DNA from: Palleronia sediminis
Lineage (GTDB): Bacteria; Pseudomonadota; Alphaproteobacteria; Rhodobacterales; Rhodobacteraceae
Reading direction: 5' to 3'
Assembly: GCF_004358695.1 (NCBI RefSeq)
Contig: NZ_SNAA01000004.1
Location: 62,001-126,000, forward strand
DNA length: 64,000 nucleotides
The translations under genes and the position numbers were made by a program. Shown here one piece after another: positions 25,792 through 37,800 of the stretch. The notes beneath the pieces were generated by a model that saw only the letters and a list, made by a program, of their open reading frames with translations, was not told where the DNA came from and searched no databases. Numbering within the stretch: position 1 is the stretch's first letter; the number at the start of each line of letters is the position of its first letter.

Positions 25792-26877
25792 ATGCATCTG
25801 AGACGGCTCGCGCTCTCGCATTTCCGGTCGCACAGGCGGGCTGAAATCGACCTGGACGAGCGCCCCGTCGCCATCCACGGGGCGAACGGATCGGGCAAGA
25901 CCAATTTGATCGAGGCGGTGTCGCTGCTGTCGCCCGGACGGGGATTGCGCCGTGCGGCGGCCGTCGATCTCATGCGCCGCCCCGAGGCGTTGGGCTGGCG
26001 CATCGGGGCCCAGATCGTCTCGGGGCGCGAGACGCACGAGATCGACACGCGGGTCGAGCCCGATCACGGCCGCACGGTGCGCATCGACGGCAAGGCGGCG
26101 CCGCAGGCGGCGCTGGCGCGGGTCCTGCGCGTGCTCTGGCTCGTGCCGTCGATGGACCGGCTCTGGATCGAGGGGGCGGACGGGCGGCGGCGTTTCGTCG
26201 ATCGGATGACGCTGAGCTTTGCGCCCGATCATGCCGAGGCGGTTCTCGCCTACGAAAAGGCCATGCGCGAGCGCAACCGCCTGCTGCGCGACCAGGTGCG
26301 CGACCCGGCCTGGTACGGCGCGCTCGAGCGGCAGATGGAGGCGGCGGGGCGGGACATCATCGCGGCGCGGGCCGATGCGCTGGCGCGGGTGGCGGCGGCG
26401 CAGGACGGAGGCGGGGCGTTCCCCGTCTCGGACCTGGCGCTGGTCGATCCCGAGGGCGCGCCGCCCTTTTCGGCCGCGGCGCTGGCCGATAGCCGCCCCC
26501 GCGACCTTGCCGCCGGGCGCAGCCTCGTTGGGCCGCATCGGGTGGACCTCGTCGCCATCTACCGGGCCAAGGGGGTGGCCGCGGGCCTGTGTTCTACGGG
26601 CGAGCAGAAGGCGCTGCTGATCTCGCTGATCCTGGCCAATGCCCGCGCGCTCGGCGCCGAGATCGGCGAGGTTCCGGTCCTGCTGCTCGACGAGGTGGCC
26701 GCCCATCTCGACCCCGACCGGCGCGCGGCGCTATACGACGAGATCGCGGCGCTGGGTGCGCAGGCCTGGCTTACCGGGACCGAGCCCGCCCTGTTCTCGG
26801 GGCTCGGCGCGCGGGCGCAATATCTCGAGCTGCGCGATGCCGGCGGAACCAGCGAGATCGTTCCCGGCAACGTGTAG
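25792..26877 (+). CDS. recF: DNA replication and repair protein RecF
   Basis: This 361-residue SMC-like ATPase has Walker A in HGANGSGKTNLIEAVS, the signature STGEQKALLISL and Walker B VLLLDEVAAHLD. RecF helps load RecA at gaps and stalled forks. I chose the ATG at 25792 (MHLRRLALSHFRSH), which matches the family start; the frame is open far upstream through dnaN but that part is not coding. Confidence 0.96.
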   Translation: MHLRRLALSHFRSHRRAEIDLDERPVAIHGANGSGKTNLIEAVSLLSPGRGLRRAAAVDLMRRPEALGWRIGAQIVSGRETHEIDTRVEPDHGRTVRIDGKAAPQAALARVLRVLWLVPSMDRLWIEGADGRRRFVDRMTLSFAPDHAEAVLAYEKAMRERNRLLRDQVRDPAWYGALERQMEAAGRDIIAARADALARVAAAQDGGGAFPVSDLALVDPEGAPPFSAAALADSRPRDLAAGRSLVGPHRVDLVAIYRAKGVAAGLCSTGEQKALLISLILANARALGAEIGEVPVLLLDEVAAHLDPDRRAALYDEIAALGAQAWLTGTEPALFSGLGARAQYLELRDAGGTSEIVPGNV

Positions 26878-29394
<2,517 letters not shown>

Positions 29395-29523
29395 CGCGGG
29401 CCGCACGCGTTCCCCGCCGCCCGGCCCTGAATGGGGTTGCGGCGCGGGGGCGCATCGCGCCTTATGCCTCCGCGCCGGATCGGTTTCCGGCGCGACCGGA
29501 CGGACAACCGCGTGAGGATTTCC

Positions 29524-30831
29524 ATGACGACAGGCTTCTTCGACGGCATCGCGCCCGTGACCTTCAAGGGCCCCGAGACCGACGACCCGCTGGCCTTCCG
29601 CCATTATGACCCCGACGAAACGGTCATGGGCAAGCGGATGGAGGACCACCTGCGTTTCGCCGTTGCCTGGTGGCATTCCTTTGCCTGGGAGGGGGGCGAC
29701 CCCTTCGGCGGCCAAACCTTCGAGCGGCCGTGGTATCCGCAGGACAGCATGGACGCGGCGCGCCGCAAGGCCGATGCCGCCTTCGAGATGTTCGAGATCC
29801 TCGGCCAGCCGTTCTTTTGCTGGCACGATGTCGACCTGCGCCCCGACCAGGGCAATTTCGCCGACAACCTCGCCACGCTGAACGAGATCACCGACTATAT
29901 CGCCGACCGGATGAAGACCGCGCGGACCCGCTGCCTGTGGGGGACGGCCAACATGTTCAGCCATCGCCGCTGGATGGCGGGCGCCGCGACCAATCCCGAC
30001 CCCGACGTGTTCGCCTTTTCGGCCGCGACGGTGAAATCCTGCCTCGACGCGACCCACAAGCTGGGCGGGTCGAACTACGTGCTTTGGGGCGGGCGCGAGG
30101 GCTACGAGACGCTTCTGAACACCGATATGGGGCGCGAGCTCGATCACATGGGCCGGTTCCTGGCCATGGTCGTGGATTACAAGCACAAGATCGGGTTCAA
30201 AGGGCAGATCCTGGTCGAGCCGAAGCCGCAGGAGCCGTCCAAGCATCAATACGACTACGACGCCGCGACCTGCATCGGGTTCCTGCGGAAATACGGGCTC
30301 GAGAACGAGGTCAAGCTGAACCTCGAACAGGGGCACGCCATCCTCGCCGGCCATTCCTTCGAGCATGAGCTGGCCGTCGCGGCCTCCGAGGGGATGCTGG
30401 GCTCCATCGACATGAACCGCAACGACTACCAGTCGGGCTGGGACACCGACCAGTTCCCCAACAACGTGCCCGAGGTCGCCCTGGCCTATTATCACGTGCT
30501 CAAGGCCGGCGGATTCACGCAGGGCGGCACCAATTTCGATGCCAAGCTGCGGCGGCAATCCCTCGATGCCGAGGACCTGATCGCGGCGCATGTGGGGGGC
30601 ATGGATACCTGCGCCCGCGGGCTCAAGGCCGCCGCGGCGATGATCGAGGATGGCGGGCTCGAAGACGCGCTGCGCGACCGTTATCGCGACTGGGACACGG
30701 ACGCGGCCAAATCCATGCTGCACAGCGATCTCGGGGCCATCGCGCAACGCGTGCTCGACGAGAACATCGCGCCCGAACCCCGTTCGGGGCGGCAGGAGCG
30801 GCTCGAGAATTACGTCAATCGCTTTGTCTGA
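29524..30831 (+). CDS. xylA: Xylose isomerase
   Basis: This 435-residue TIM-barrel enzyme has the class II features: [22 protein letters not shown] with the active-site His, [16 protein letters not shown] with metal ligands, and [18 protein letters not shown]. It interconverts D-xylose and D-xylulose and often D-glucose and D-fructose. No xylulokinase, xylose transporter or XylR-type regulator lies beside it, so its expression is not tied to an obvious operon. Confidence 0.97.
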   Translation: MTTGFFDGIAPVTFKGPETDDPLAFRHYDPDETVMGKRMEDHLRFAVAWWHSFAWEGGDPFGGQTFERPWYPQDSMDAARRKADAAFEMFEILGQPFFCWHDVDLRPDQGNFADNLATLNEITDYIADRMKTARTRCLWGTANMFSHRRWMAGAATNPDPDVFAFSAATVKSCLDATHKLGGSNYVLWGGREGYETLLNTDMGRELDHMGRFLAMVVDYKHKIGFKGQILVEPKPQEPSKHQYDYDAATCIGFLRKYGLENEVKLNLEQGHAILAGHSFEHELAVAASEGMLGSIDMNRNDYQSGWDTDQFPNNVPEVALAYYHVLKAGGFTQGGTNFDAKLRRQSLDAEDLIAAHVGGMDTCARGLKAAAAMIEDGGLEDALRDRYRDWDTDAAKSMLHSDLGAIAQRVLDENIAPEPRSGRQERLENYVNRFV

Positions 30832-31006
30832 CAGGCACGCGACCATGCGCCCGGCCTTCGTGGTCGGGGCATGGCGCTGACCGCGCGGCGCCCGACCTGG
30901 TGCGGGAGCCGCTATACCTGCGGCAAACCCCGCAAGCGCGGCGCCATGACTAACGGATCGGCTATGTTCTGAGGGGGTTTCGCCGCGCGGACAAGCGGCG
31001 CGATCT

Positions 31007-31092
31007 TGGTGCCCAGGAGAGGACTTGAACCTCCACGACCTTGCGGTCACTGGCACCTGAAGCCAGCGCGTCTACCATTCCGCCACCTGGGC
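31007..31092 (-). tRNA. tRNA-Leu (CAG)
   Basis: On the minus strand the sequence folds as a class II tRNA. The acceptor is GCCCAGG/CCTGGGC with discriminator A and an encoded CCA. The anticodon stem is CTGGC/GCCAG around the loop TTCAGGT, so the anticodon is CAG. A variable arm is present, and the T-loop is GTTCAAGTC. It reads CUG leucine codons, which are abundant in this GC-rich genome. No integrase or duplicated 3' end is nearby. Confidence 0.96.
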
Positions 31093-31220
31093 CAGTGTGC
31101 GTGAAGCGCGATCTAGTAGAGCGCCGCGGGGGTGTCAACGCCATTCGACGGGTTTCGCGCTTGTCTGGCGCGGCGCCCCGCCCTAGACCGTGGGCGGCCC
31201 GCAGAGGAAGGGGAATCCGC

Positions 31221-32246
31221 ATGTCCAACCTTGTCACGATCATCGGCGGTACCGGCTTTATAGGCCGCTATGTCGCGCGCCGCATGGCCATGCAGGGATG
31301 GCGCGTGCGCTGCGCCGGGCGGCGCCCCAACGACGCGCCCTTCGTGCGGACCTACGGCGTTACGGGGCAGGTCGAGCCGGTGTTCTGCAACATCCGCGAC
31401 GATGACAGCGTGCGCGCCGTCCTGCGCGGTGCGGATGCCGTGGTGAACTGCGTGGGCGTGCTGGCCGAGGGTCGCAAGCAGACCTTCGAGGCATTGCAGC
31501 ATCAGGGCGCGGCCCGCGTCGCGCGCATCGCCGCCGAAGAGGGGGCAGCGCGTTTCGTGCAGGTCAGCGCCATCGGCGCGGACGAGAATGCACCGTCGAA
31601 ATACGGGCGCACCAAGGCGCTTGGCGAGCGCGCGGTGCGCGAGGCGTTTCCGGGCGCGATCATCATGCGGCCCTCGATCGTGTTCGGGCACGAGGACGAG
31701 TTCTTCAACCGGTTCGCCGGGATGGCGCGGCTCTTGCCAATCCTGCCGCTTGTGGGCGCCTCGACCCGGTTCCAGCCCGTCTATGTCGATGACGTGGCCC
31801 ATGCCATCGAGCGCGCTGTCCTCGGCCATGCCCGCCCCGGCATCTACGAGCTCGGCGGCCCCGAGGTCTCGACCTTCCGCGAGCTGATGCGCGAGATGCT
31901 CGACGTGATCCTGCGCCGCGCGCTGATCGTGAACACTCCCATGCCGATCGCAAAGGCGATGGGGTGGGGTTTCGATCTGCTGGGCAAGGCCAGTTTCGGG
32001 CTGATCCAGGGGCCGCTGACGCTCGACCAGGTCCGCAACCTCGGTCAGGACAACGTGGTGGGCGACACCGCCATGACCTTTGCCGACCTGGGGATCGAGC
32101 CGACCGCGACCGAGGCGGTGCTGCCCGATTATCTCTGGCGGTTCCGCCCCTCGGGCCAATATGCCGAGGCCAACGCCTCGGCCGAGAACCTGCGCGGCGG
32201 GGCGGGGCGGCTCAAGGGCGGCTCGAACCGAAGCGGGTTCAGCTAG
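31221..32246 (+). CDS. NDUFA9-like NAD(P)-binding protein
   Basis: This 341-residue atypical short-chain dehydrogenase has the glycine-rich motif TIIGGTGFIGRYVARRM and resembles the complex I accessory subunit NDUFA9 found in mitochondria and alphaproteobacteria. The segments SAIGADENAPSKYGRTKALGE and RPSIVFGHEDEFFNRFAGMAR fit that family. It probably associates with respiratory complex I or acts on quinone-related substrates. The ATG at 31221 follows GAGGAAGGGG. Its stop codon TAG is shared with that of uppP on the other strand. Confidence 0.85.
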   Translation: MSNLVTIIGGTGFIGRYVARRMAMQGWRVRCAGRRPNDAPFVRTYGVTGQVEPVFCNIRDDDSVRAVLRGADAVVNCVGVLAEGRKQTFEALQHQGAARVARIAAEEGAARFVQVSAIGADENAPSKYGRTKALGERAVREAFPGAIIMRPSIVFGHEDEFFNRFAGMARLLPILPLVGASTRFQPVYVDDVAHAIERAVLGHARPGIYELGGPEVSTFRELMREMLDVILRRALIVNTPMPIAKAMGWGFDLLGKASFGLIQGPLTLDQVRNLGQDNVVGDTAMTFADLGIEPTATEAVLPDYLWRFRPSGQYAEANASAENLRGGAGRLKGGSNRSGFS

Positions 32247-33046
32247 GCATAGGCATAGGTCAGCAGCGCAAGCCCGAGGCAAACGCGATAGACCACGTAG
32301 GGCGTGAAGCTCACCGATTTCAGCAGCCGGAACATCAGCTTGAGCGCCAGCAACGCGGCCACCAGAGAAAAGGCCGCGGCGATGGCCGCATCTCGGGCAA
32401 GCGCCAGATCGGCCTGCCCGATCACGTCGAGCGACAGCAGCGCCCCCGAGGCGAGGATCGTCGGGATCGACATGAGCATCGCCAGCCGCGCGGCATCCTC
32501 GCGCGCATAGCCCAGACGCCGCGCCCCGGTGATCGTGATGCCCGAGCGCGAGGTGCCGGGGATCAGCGCGATGACCTGCCACAGCCCCATGATCAGCGCA
32601 TGGCGCAGCGTCCATTCACCGGCCCGCCGCGTGCTGGGCCCCGTGCGGTCGGCCCAGAACAGCACCAGCCCGAAGATCAGCGTCGTCCAGCCGATCACCG
32701 CGACCGAGCGCAGGTTCGCATCGAGCCCCGACAGTTTCAGCGCCAGCCCCGCAAGGATGACCGGCACCGTCGCGACCAGGAGCGCGAGCGCGAGATAGCC
32801 GCCGCGATCCTCGATGCGGGCGCGGAAAAGCTGGGGGATGCCGCGCAGGGCCTGTTTCACGTCGGGCCAGAAATAGAGCACGACGGCGCCGAGCGTTCCG
32901 ACATGGGCGGCCACGTCGATCGCGAGGCCCTGATCGTCCCGCCCCGTCAGCGCCGGCAGCAGCACCAGGTGCCCCGAAGACGAGACGGGCAGGAATTCGG
33001 TCACGCCCTGGACGATGGCGACGAGCAGAAGTGTCAGGATCGGCAT
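32243..33046 (-). CDS. uppP: Undecaprenyl-diphosphatase
   Basis: This 267-residue membrane protein (BacA/UppP family) has both family motifs: GVTEFLPVSSSGHLVLLP near the N-terminus and the GTSRSGITITGARRLG segment. It recycles undecaprenyl diphosphate for peptidoglycan and surface glycan synthesis and gives some bacitracin tolerance. I chose the ATG at 33046 (MPILTLLLVAIVQG). It converges on the NDUFA9-like gene with a 4-base CTAG overlap and diverges from gltD. Confidence 0.95.
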   Translation of the reverse strand: MPILTLLLVAIVQGVTEFLPVSSSGHLVLLPALTGRDDQGLAIDVAAHVGTLGAVVLYFWPDVKQALRGIPQLFRARIEDRGGYLALALLVATVPVILAGLALKLSGLDANLRSVAVIGWTTLIFGLVLFWADRTGPSTRRAGEWTLRHALIMGLWQVIALIPGTSRSGITITGARRLGYAREDAARLAMLMSIPTILASGALLSLDVIGQADLALARDAAIAAAFSLVAALLALKLMFRLLKSVSFTPYVVYRVCLGLALLTYAYA

Positions 33047-33271
33047 GGGACGCCTCGCGCAGAAGTCGCGCGACCATATTCGCCTGCCTGGGAACCGAAA
33101 GCTCAAAATCATGTCCGGTTCGGACCTTTAGCCAGGTAAGAAACCGGCCGACCTTGTAAGCGGGCGCGGCAATCCGAAAAAAATGTCAGGCGAGGTGACC
33201 TATATGTCGCTTTTTTCTTTATGGGCGGGAAAAACGCGGTTACTCCGTCGCGGGAGACAGGAGGAGAATCC

Positions 33272-34705
33272 GTGGCCAAGCAACCGATGCTCAGATTCGT
33301 CGATATCGCGCGGGACATGCCGGAAAAGCGTCCGCCCGATCTGCGGCGCACGGATTTCGGCGAGATCTATGGCGAGTTCGCGCGTGAAAAGGCGGGCGAG
33401 CAGGCCGGCAGGTGCAGCCAGTGCGGCGTGCCCTATTGCCAGAGCCATTGCCCCCTGCACAACAACATCCCCGACTGGCTGCGCCTGACCGCCGAGGGGC
33501 GTCTGCGCGAGGCCTACGAGATCGCGCAGGCGACCAACACCTTTCCCGAGATCTGCGGCCGGATCTGTCCTCAGGACCGCCTTTGCGAAGGCAATTGCGT
33601 GATCGAGCAATCGGGCCACGGCACCGTGACCATCGGCGCGGTCGAGAAATACATCACCGATACCGCTTGGGACGAGGGCTGGGTCGCGCCCATCACCATT
33701 GCCGGCGAACGCCCCGAAAGTGTCGGCATCATCGGCGCCGGCCCCGGCGGGCTGGCCTGTGCCGACATGCTGCGGCGCGCCGGTGTGCAGGTGACGGTCT
33801 ATGACCGCCACGACCGCGCGGGCGGGCTGATGACCTACGGGATTCCGGGCTTCAAGCTTGAAAAGGACGTCGTGATGCGCCGCAACCGCCAGCTCGAAGA
33901 GGGCGGCGTGACCTTTCGGCTGAATTGCGACGTGGGGCGCGACATCTCGTTCGACGAGATCCGTGCGCGACACGATGCCGTCCTGATCGCCACGGGCGTC
34001 TACAAAAGCCGCGACCTTCAGGCGCCCGGCGTGGGGGCGGGCGGGATCGTGCGCGCGATCGACTTTCTCACGGCGTCGAACCGCAAGTCCTTTGGCGACG
34101 AGGTGCCCGAGTTCGACTCGGGCGAGCTCAACGCCGCGGGCAAGCGCGTCGTCGTCATCGGCGGCGGCGATACGGCGATGGATTGCGTCCGCACCTCGGT
34201 CCGTCAGGGCGCGCTGAGCGTCAAGTGCCTCTACCGCCGCGACCGCGCCAACATGCCCGGAAGCCAGCGCGAGGTCGCCAATGCCGAGGAGGAGGGGGTC
34301 GAGTTCGTCTGGCTCTCGTCGCCCAAGGGGTTCGCGGGCGACACCGTCGAAGGGGTGATGGTCCAGAAGATGCGTTTGGGCCAGCCCGACGCCACTGGCC
34401 GGCAGGTGCCCGAGATCATCGAAGGCGCCGATTACGTCGAGGAGGCCGACCTCGTCATCAAGGCGCTGGGCTTCGAGCCCGAGCCGCTGCCGCGCCTGTG
34501 GAACGTCGAGGGGCTCGAGGTGACGCGCTGGGGCACCGTCCTCGCCGATTTCAGAACCCACGAGACCAGCCTGCCGGGCGTCTATGCCTGCGGTGACATC
34601 CAGCGCGGCGCGAGCCTGGTCGTCTGGGCGATCCGCGACGGGCGCGAGGCGGCCGAGGCGATCCTTGCCCGGTTCGCGGGCCAGGCGGCCATCGCCGCCG
34701 AGTGA
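33272..34705 (+). CDS. gltD: Glutamate synthase small subunit
   Basis: This 477-residue flavoprotein has the N-terminal cysteine region CSQCGVPYCQSHCPLHNNIPDW and CGRICPQDRLCEGNC for 4Fe-4S clusters. An FAD motif (GIIGAGPGGLACADML) and an NADPH motif (VIGGGDTAMDC) follow. It takes electrons from NADPH for GltB. I chose the GTG at 33272 because AGGAGGAG lies just before it; an upstream in-frame ATG at 33221 has no such site. gltB follows after 95 bases. Confidence 0.95.
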   Translation: MAKQPMLRFVDIARDMPEKRPPDLRRTDFGEIYGEFAREKAGEQAGRCSQCGVPYCQSHCPLHNNIPDWLRLTAEGRLREAYEIAQATNTFPEICGRICPQDRLCEGNCVIEQSGHGTVTIGAVEKYITDTAWDEGWVAPITIAGERPESVGIIGAGPGGLACADMLRRAGVQVTVYDRHDRAGGLMTYGIPGFKLEKDVVMRRNRQLEEGGVTFRLNCDVGRDISFDEIRARHDAVLIATGVYKSRDLQAPGVGAGGIVRAIDFLTASNRKSFGDEVPEFDSGELNAAGKRVVVIGGGDTAMDCVRTSVRQGALSVKCLYRRDRANMPGSQREVANAEEEGVEFVWLSSPKGFAGDTVEGVMVQKMRLGQPDATGRQVPEIIEGADYVEEADLVIKALGFEPEPLPRLWNVEGLEVTRWGTVLADFRTHETSLPGVYACGDIQRGASLVVWAIRDGREAAEAILARFAGQAAIAAE

Positions 34706-34710
34706 CCCCG

Positions 34711-34780
34711 GCGCCGCCGCGAGGCGGCCGGCGTCGGACCATGAGTATTTGAAGAAACGAAGAAGGGCGGAGTTCCGCCC
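34711..34780 (+). repeat. Intergenic palindromic element, copy 2 (gltD-gltB)
   Basis: The gap holds a GCCGCC/GGCGGC hairpin with a GCGA loop (34713-34728), the sequence TGAGTATTTGAAGAAACG (34742-34759), and a GGGCGGA/TCCGCCC hairpin (34765-34780). Its hairpin plus TGRG-ATTT-GAAG arrangement resembles the dnaN-recF gap. It may adjust relative expression of gltD and gltB. Confidence 0.45.
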
Positions 34781-34800
34781 CTGCCGAAAGGGATGCGCGC

Positions 34801-37800
34801 ATGACCACGCACGATGCGGATTGGGTTGCCGGCGAGGAACGCAAGCGGGCCTTCCTGGCCGAGAACGGCCTCTGGCGCCCCGAGGACGAACATTCATCCT
34901 GCGGGGTCGGGCTGGTCGCGGCCATCGACGGCACGCCCACGCGGCAGGTCGTGCAGATGGGCATCGACGCGCTCAAGGCGGTCTGGCACCGCGGCGCGGT
35001 GGATGCGGACGGGCGGACCGGCGACGGCGCAGGGATCCACCTCCAGATCCCGCGGGCTTTCTTTCGCGCGCAGGTCGAGCGGACGGGCCATACCCCGCGC
35101 GAGGGCGAGACCCTGGCCGTGGGGCAGGTGTTCCTGCCGCGTACCAATTTCGGCGCGCAGGAGACCTGCCGCACGATCGTCGAGACCGAGATCCTGCGGA
35201 TGGGCTATTACATCTACGGCTGGCGCCATGTGCCGGTGGACGTGTCCTGTCTCGGCTCCAAGGCCAATGCGACGCGCCCCGAGATCGAGCAGATCCTGCT
35301 GTCCAACAGCAAGGGCGTGGACGAGGAAACGTTCGAGCGCGAGCTTTACGTCATTCGCCGCCGCATCGAGAAGGCGGCTGTCGCCGCCGGGGTGGGCGAG
35401 CTCTACCTCGCCTCGTTGTCCTGCCGGTCGATCATCTACAAGGGCATGATGTTGGCCCAGGACGTGGCCGAGTTCTATCCCGACCTGCGCGACGAGCGGT
35501 TCGAGAGCGCCTTTGCCATCTATCACCAGCGCTATTCCACCAATACCTTTCCGCAATGGTGGCTGGCCCAGCCCTTCCGCATGCTGGCCCATAACGGCGA
35601 GATCAACACGCTCAAGGGCAACCGCAACTGGATGAAGAGCCACGAGATCCGCATGGCCTCGTCGGCCTTTGGCGACCTGGCCGAGGATATCAAGCCGATC
35701 ATCCCGCTCGGGGCGTCGGATTCCGCCGCGCTCGACGCGGTGTTCGAGGTGCTCGTCCGCTCGGGCCGGTCGGCGCCCATGGCCAAGACGCTGCTGGTGC
35801 CGGAATCCTGGTCCAAGCAGGCCGAGGAGCTGCCGCAGGCGTGGCGCGACATGTATTCCTACTGCAACTCGGTGATGGAGCCGTGGGACGGCCCCGCCGC
35901 GCTGGCCATGACCGACGGGCGCTGGATCTGCGCGGGGCTCGACCGCAACGGGCTGCGCCCGATGCGCTATGTCGTGACCGGCGACGGGCTGGTCGTCGCC
36001 GGGTCCGAGACGGGGATGGTGCCGATCGACGAATCCCGCGCCATCGAAAAGGGCGCGCTGGGGCCGGGGCAGATGCTTGCGCTGGATCTCGAGGAAAAGC
36101 GCCTGTTCCACGACGCCGAGATCAAGGACCGTCTTGCCGCGGGCCAGCCCTTTGGCGAGTGGGTCGACCGCATCGTCGATCTCGACGACGACCTGTCCAA
36201 GGCCACCGAGACGGCGATGTTCACCGGCGACGACCTGCGCCGGCGGCAGGTCGCGGCGGGCTACACGCTCGAGGAACTCGAGCAGATCCTTGCGCCCATG
36301 GCCGAGGACGGCAAGGAGGTGGTGGCCTCGATGGGGGACGACACGCCCTCGGCGGTGCTGTCCGAGACCTATCGCCCGCTGTCGCATTTCTTTCGCCAGA
36401 ATTTCAGCCAGGTGACGAACCCGCCCATCGACAGCCTGCGCGAGTTCCGGGTGATGAGCCTCAAGACGCGGTTCGGGAACCTCAAGAACGTGCTCGACGA
36501 AAGCAGCGCCCAGACCGAGATCATAGTTCTTGACAGCCCCTTCCTGGGCAATGCGCAGTTCGACCGCATGGTGGAGGCCTTTGCCACGCCGATGGTCGAG
36601 ATCGATTGCACCTTTCCCGCGGGCGAGGGGATGGGGACGCTGCGCCGCGCGCTCGACAGGATCCGCGACGAGGCCGAGGATGCCGTGCGCTCGGGCGCGG
36701 GCCATATCGTGCTGAGCGATGCCGGCCAGTCCGAAACCCGCGCGGCGATGCCGATGATCCTCGCCACCTCGGCGGTCCATTCCTGGCTGACCCGCAAGGG
36801 GCTGCGCACCTTCTGTTCGATCAACGTGCGCTCGGCCGAATGTATCGACCCGCATTATTTCGCGGTGCTGATCGGCTGCGGGGCGACCACGGTGAACGCC
36901 TATCTCGCCGAGGACAGCCTTGCCGACCGGATCGAGCGCGGATTGCTCGATGTCGACCTGACGACCGCCGTGCGGCGTTATCGCGAGGCGATCGATTTCG
37001 GCCTGCTCAAGATCATGTCCAAGATGGGCATCAGCGTCGTCTCGTCCTACCGCGGCGGGCTCAATTTCGAGGCGGTCGGGCTGAGCCGGGCGATGTGCGC
37101 CGAGTTCTTCCCCGGAATGCCCTCGCGCATCTCGGGGATCGGGGTGAACGGCATCCAGATGAAGGCCGAGGAAATCCACGCCCGCGCCTTTCGCAACGGC
37201 GCCGGCGGCGGGGCCGCGATCCTGCCCATCGGCGGGTTCTACAAGGCGCGCCGCTCGGGCGAGACCCACGCGTGGGAAGCCACCTCGATGCACATGCTGC
37301 AAATGGCGTGCAATCGCGGCAGCTACCAGATGTGGAAGCAATACAGCGCCAGGATGCGCGCGGCCAAGCCCATCCACCTGCGCGACCTGATGGATTTCGT
37401 GCCACTGGGCAAGCCCGTGCCGCTGGCCGAGGTCGAGAGCATCACCGCCATCCGCAAGCGGTTCGTCACGCCGGGCATGAGCCTCGGCGCGCTGTCGCCC
37501 GAGGCGCACCGGACGCTCAGCATCGCGATGAACCGGATCGGGGCCAAGTCGGATTCGGGCGAGGGGGGCGAAGATCCCAAGGATGCACTGCCCGATGCCA
37601 ATGGCGACAACCGCTCGGCCAAGATCAAGCAGGTCGCCTCGGGGCGGTTCGGCGTGACGGCCGAGTACCTGCTGAACTGCGAAGAGCTCGAGATCAAGGT
37701 GGCCCAGGGCGCCAAGCCCGGCGAGGGCGGGCAGCTTCCGGGCATGAAAGTGACCGATCTGATCGCCAGGCTGCGCCATTCGACGCCGGGCGTGACGCTG

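Noticed and set aside
31007-31092. tRNA-Leu as an integration site for a mobile element
   Set aside because: No integrase, no direct repeat of the tRNA 3' end and no compositional change on either side.
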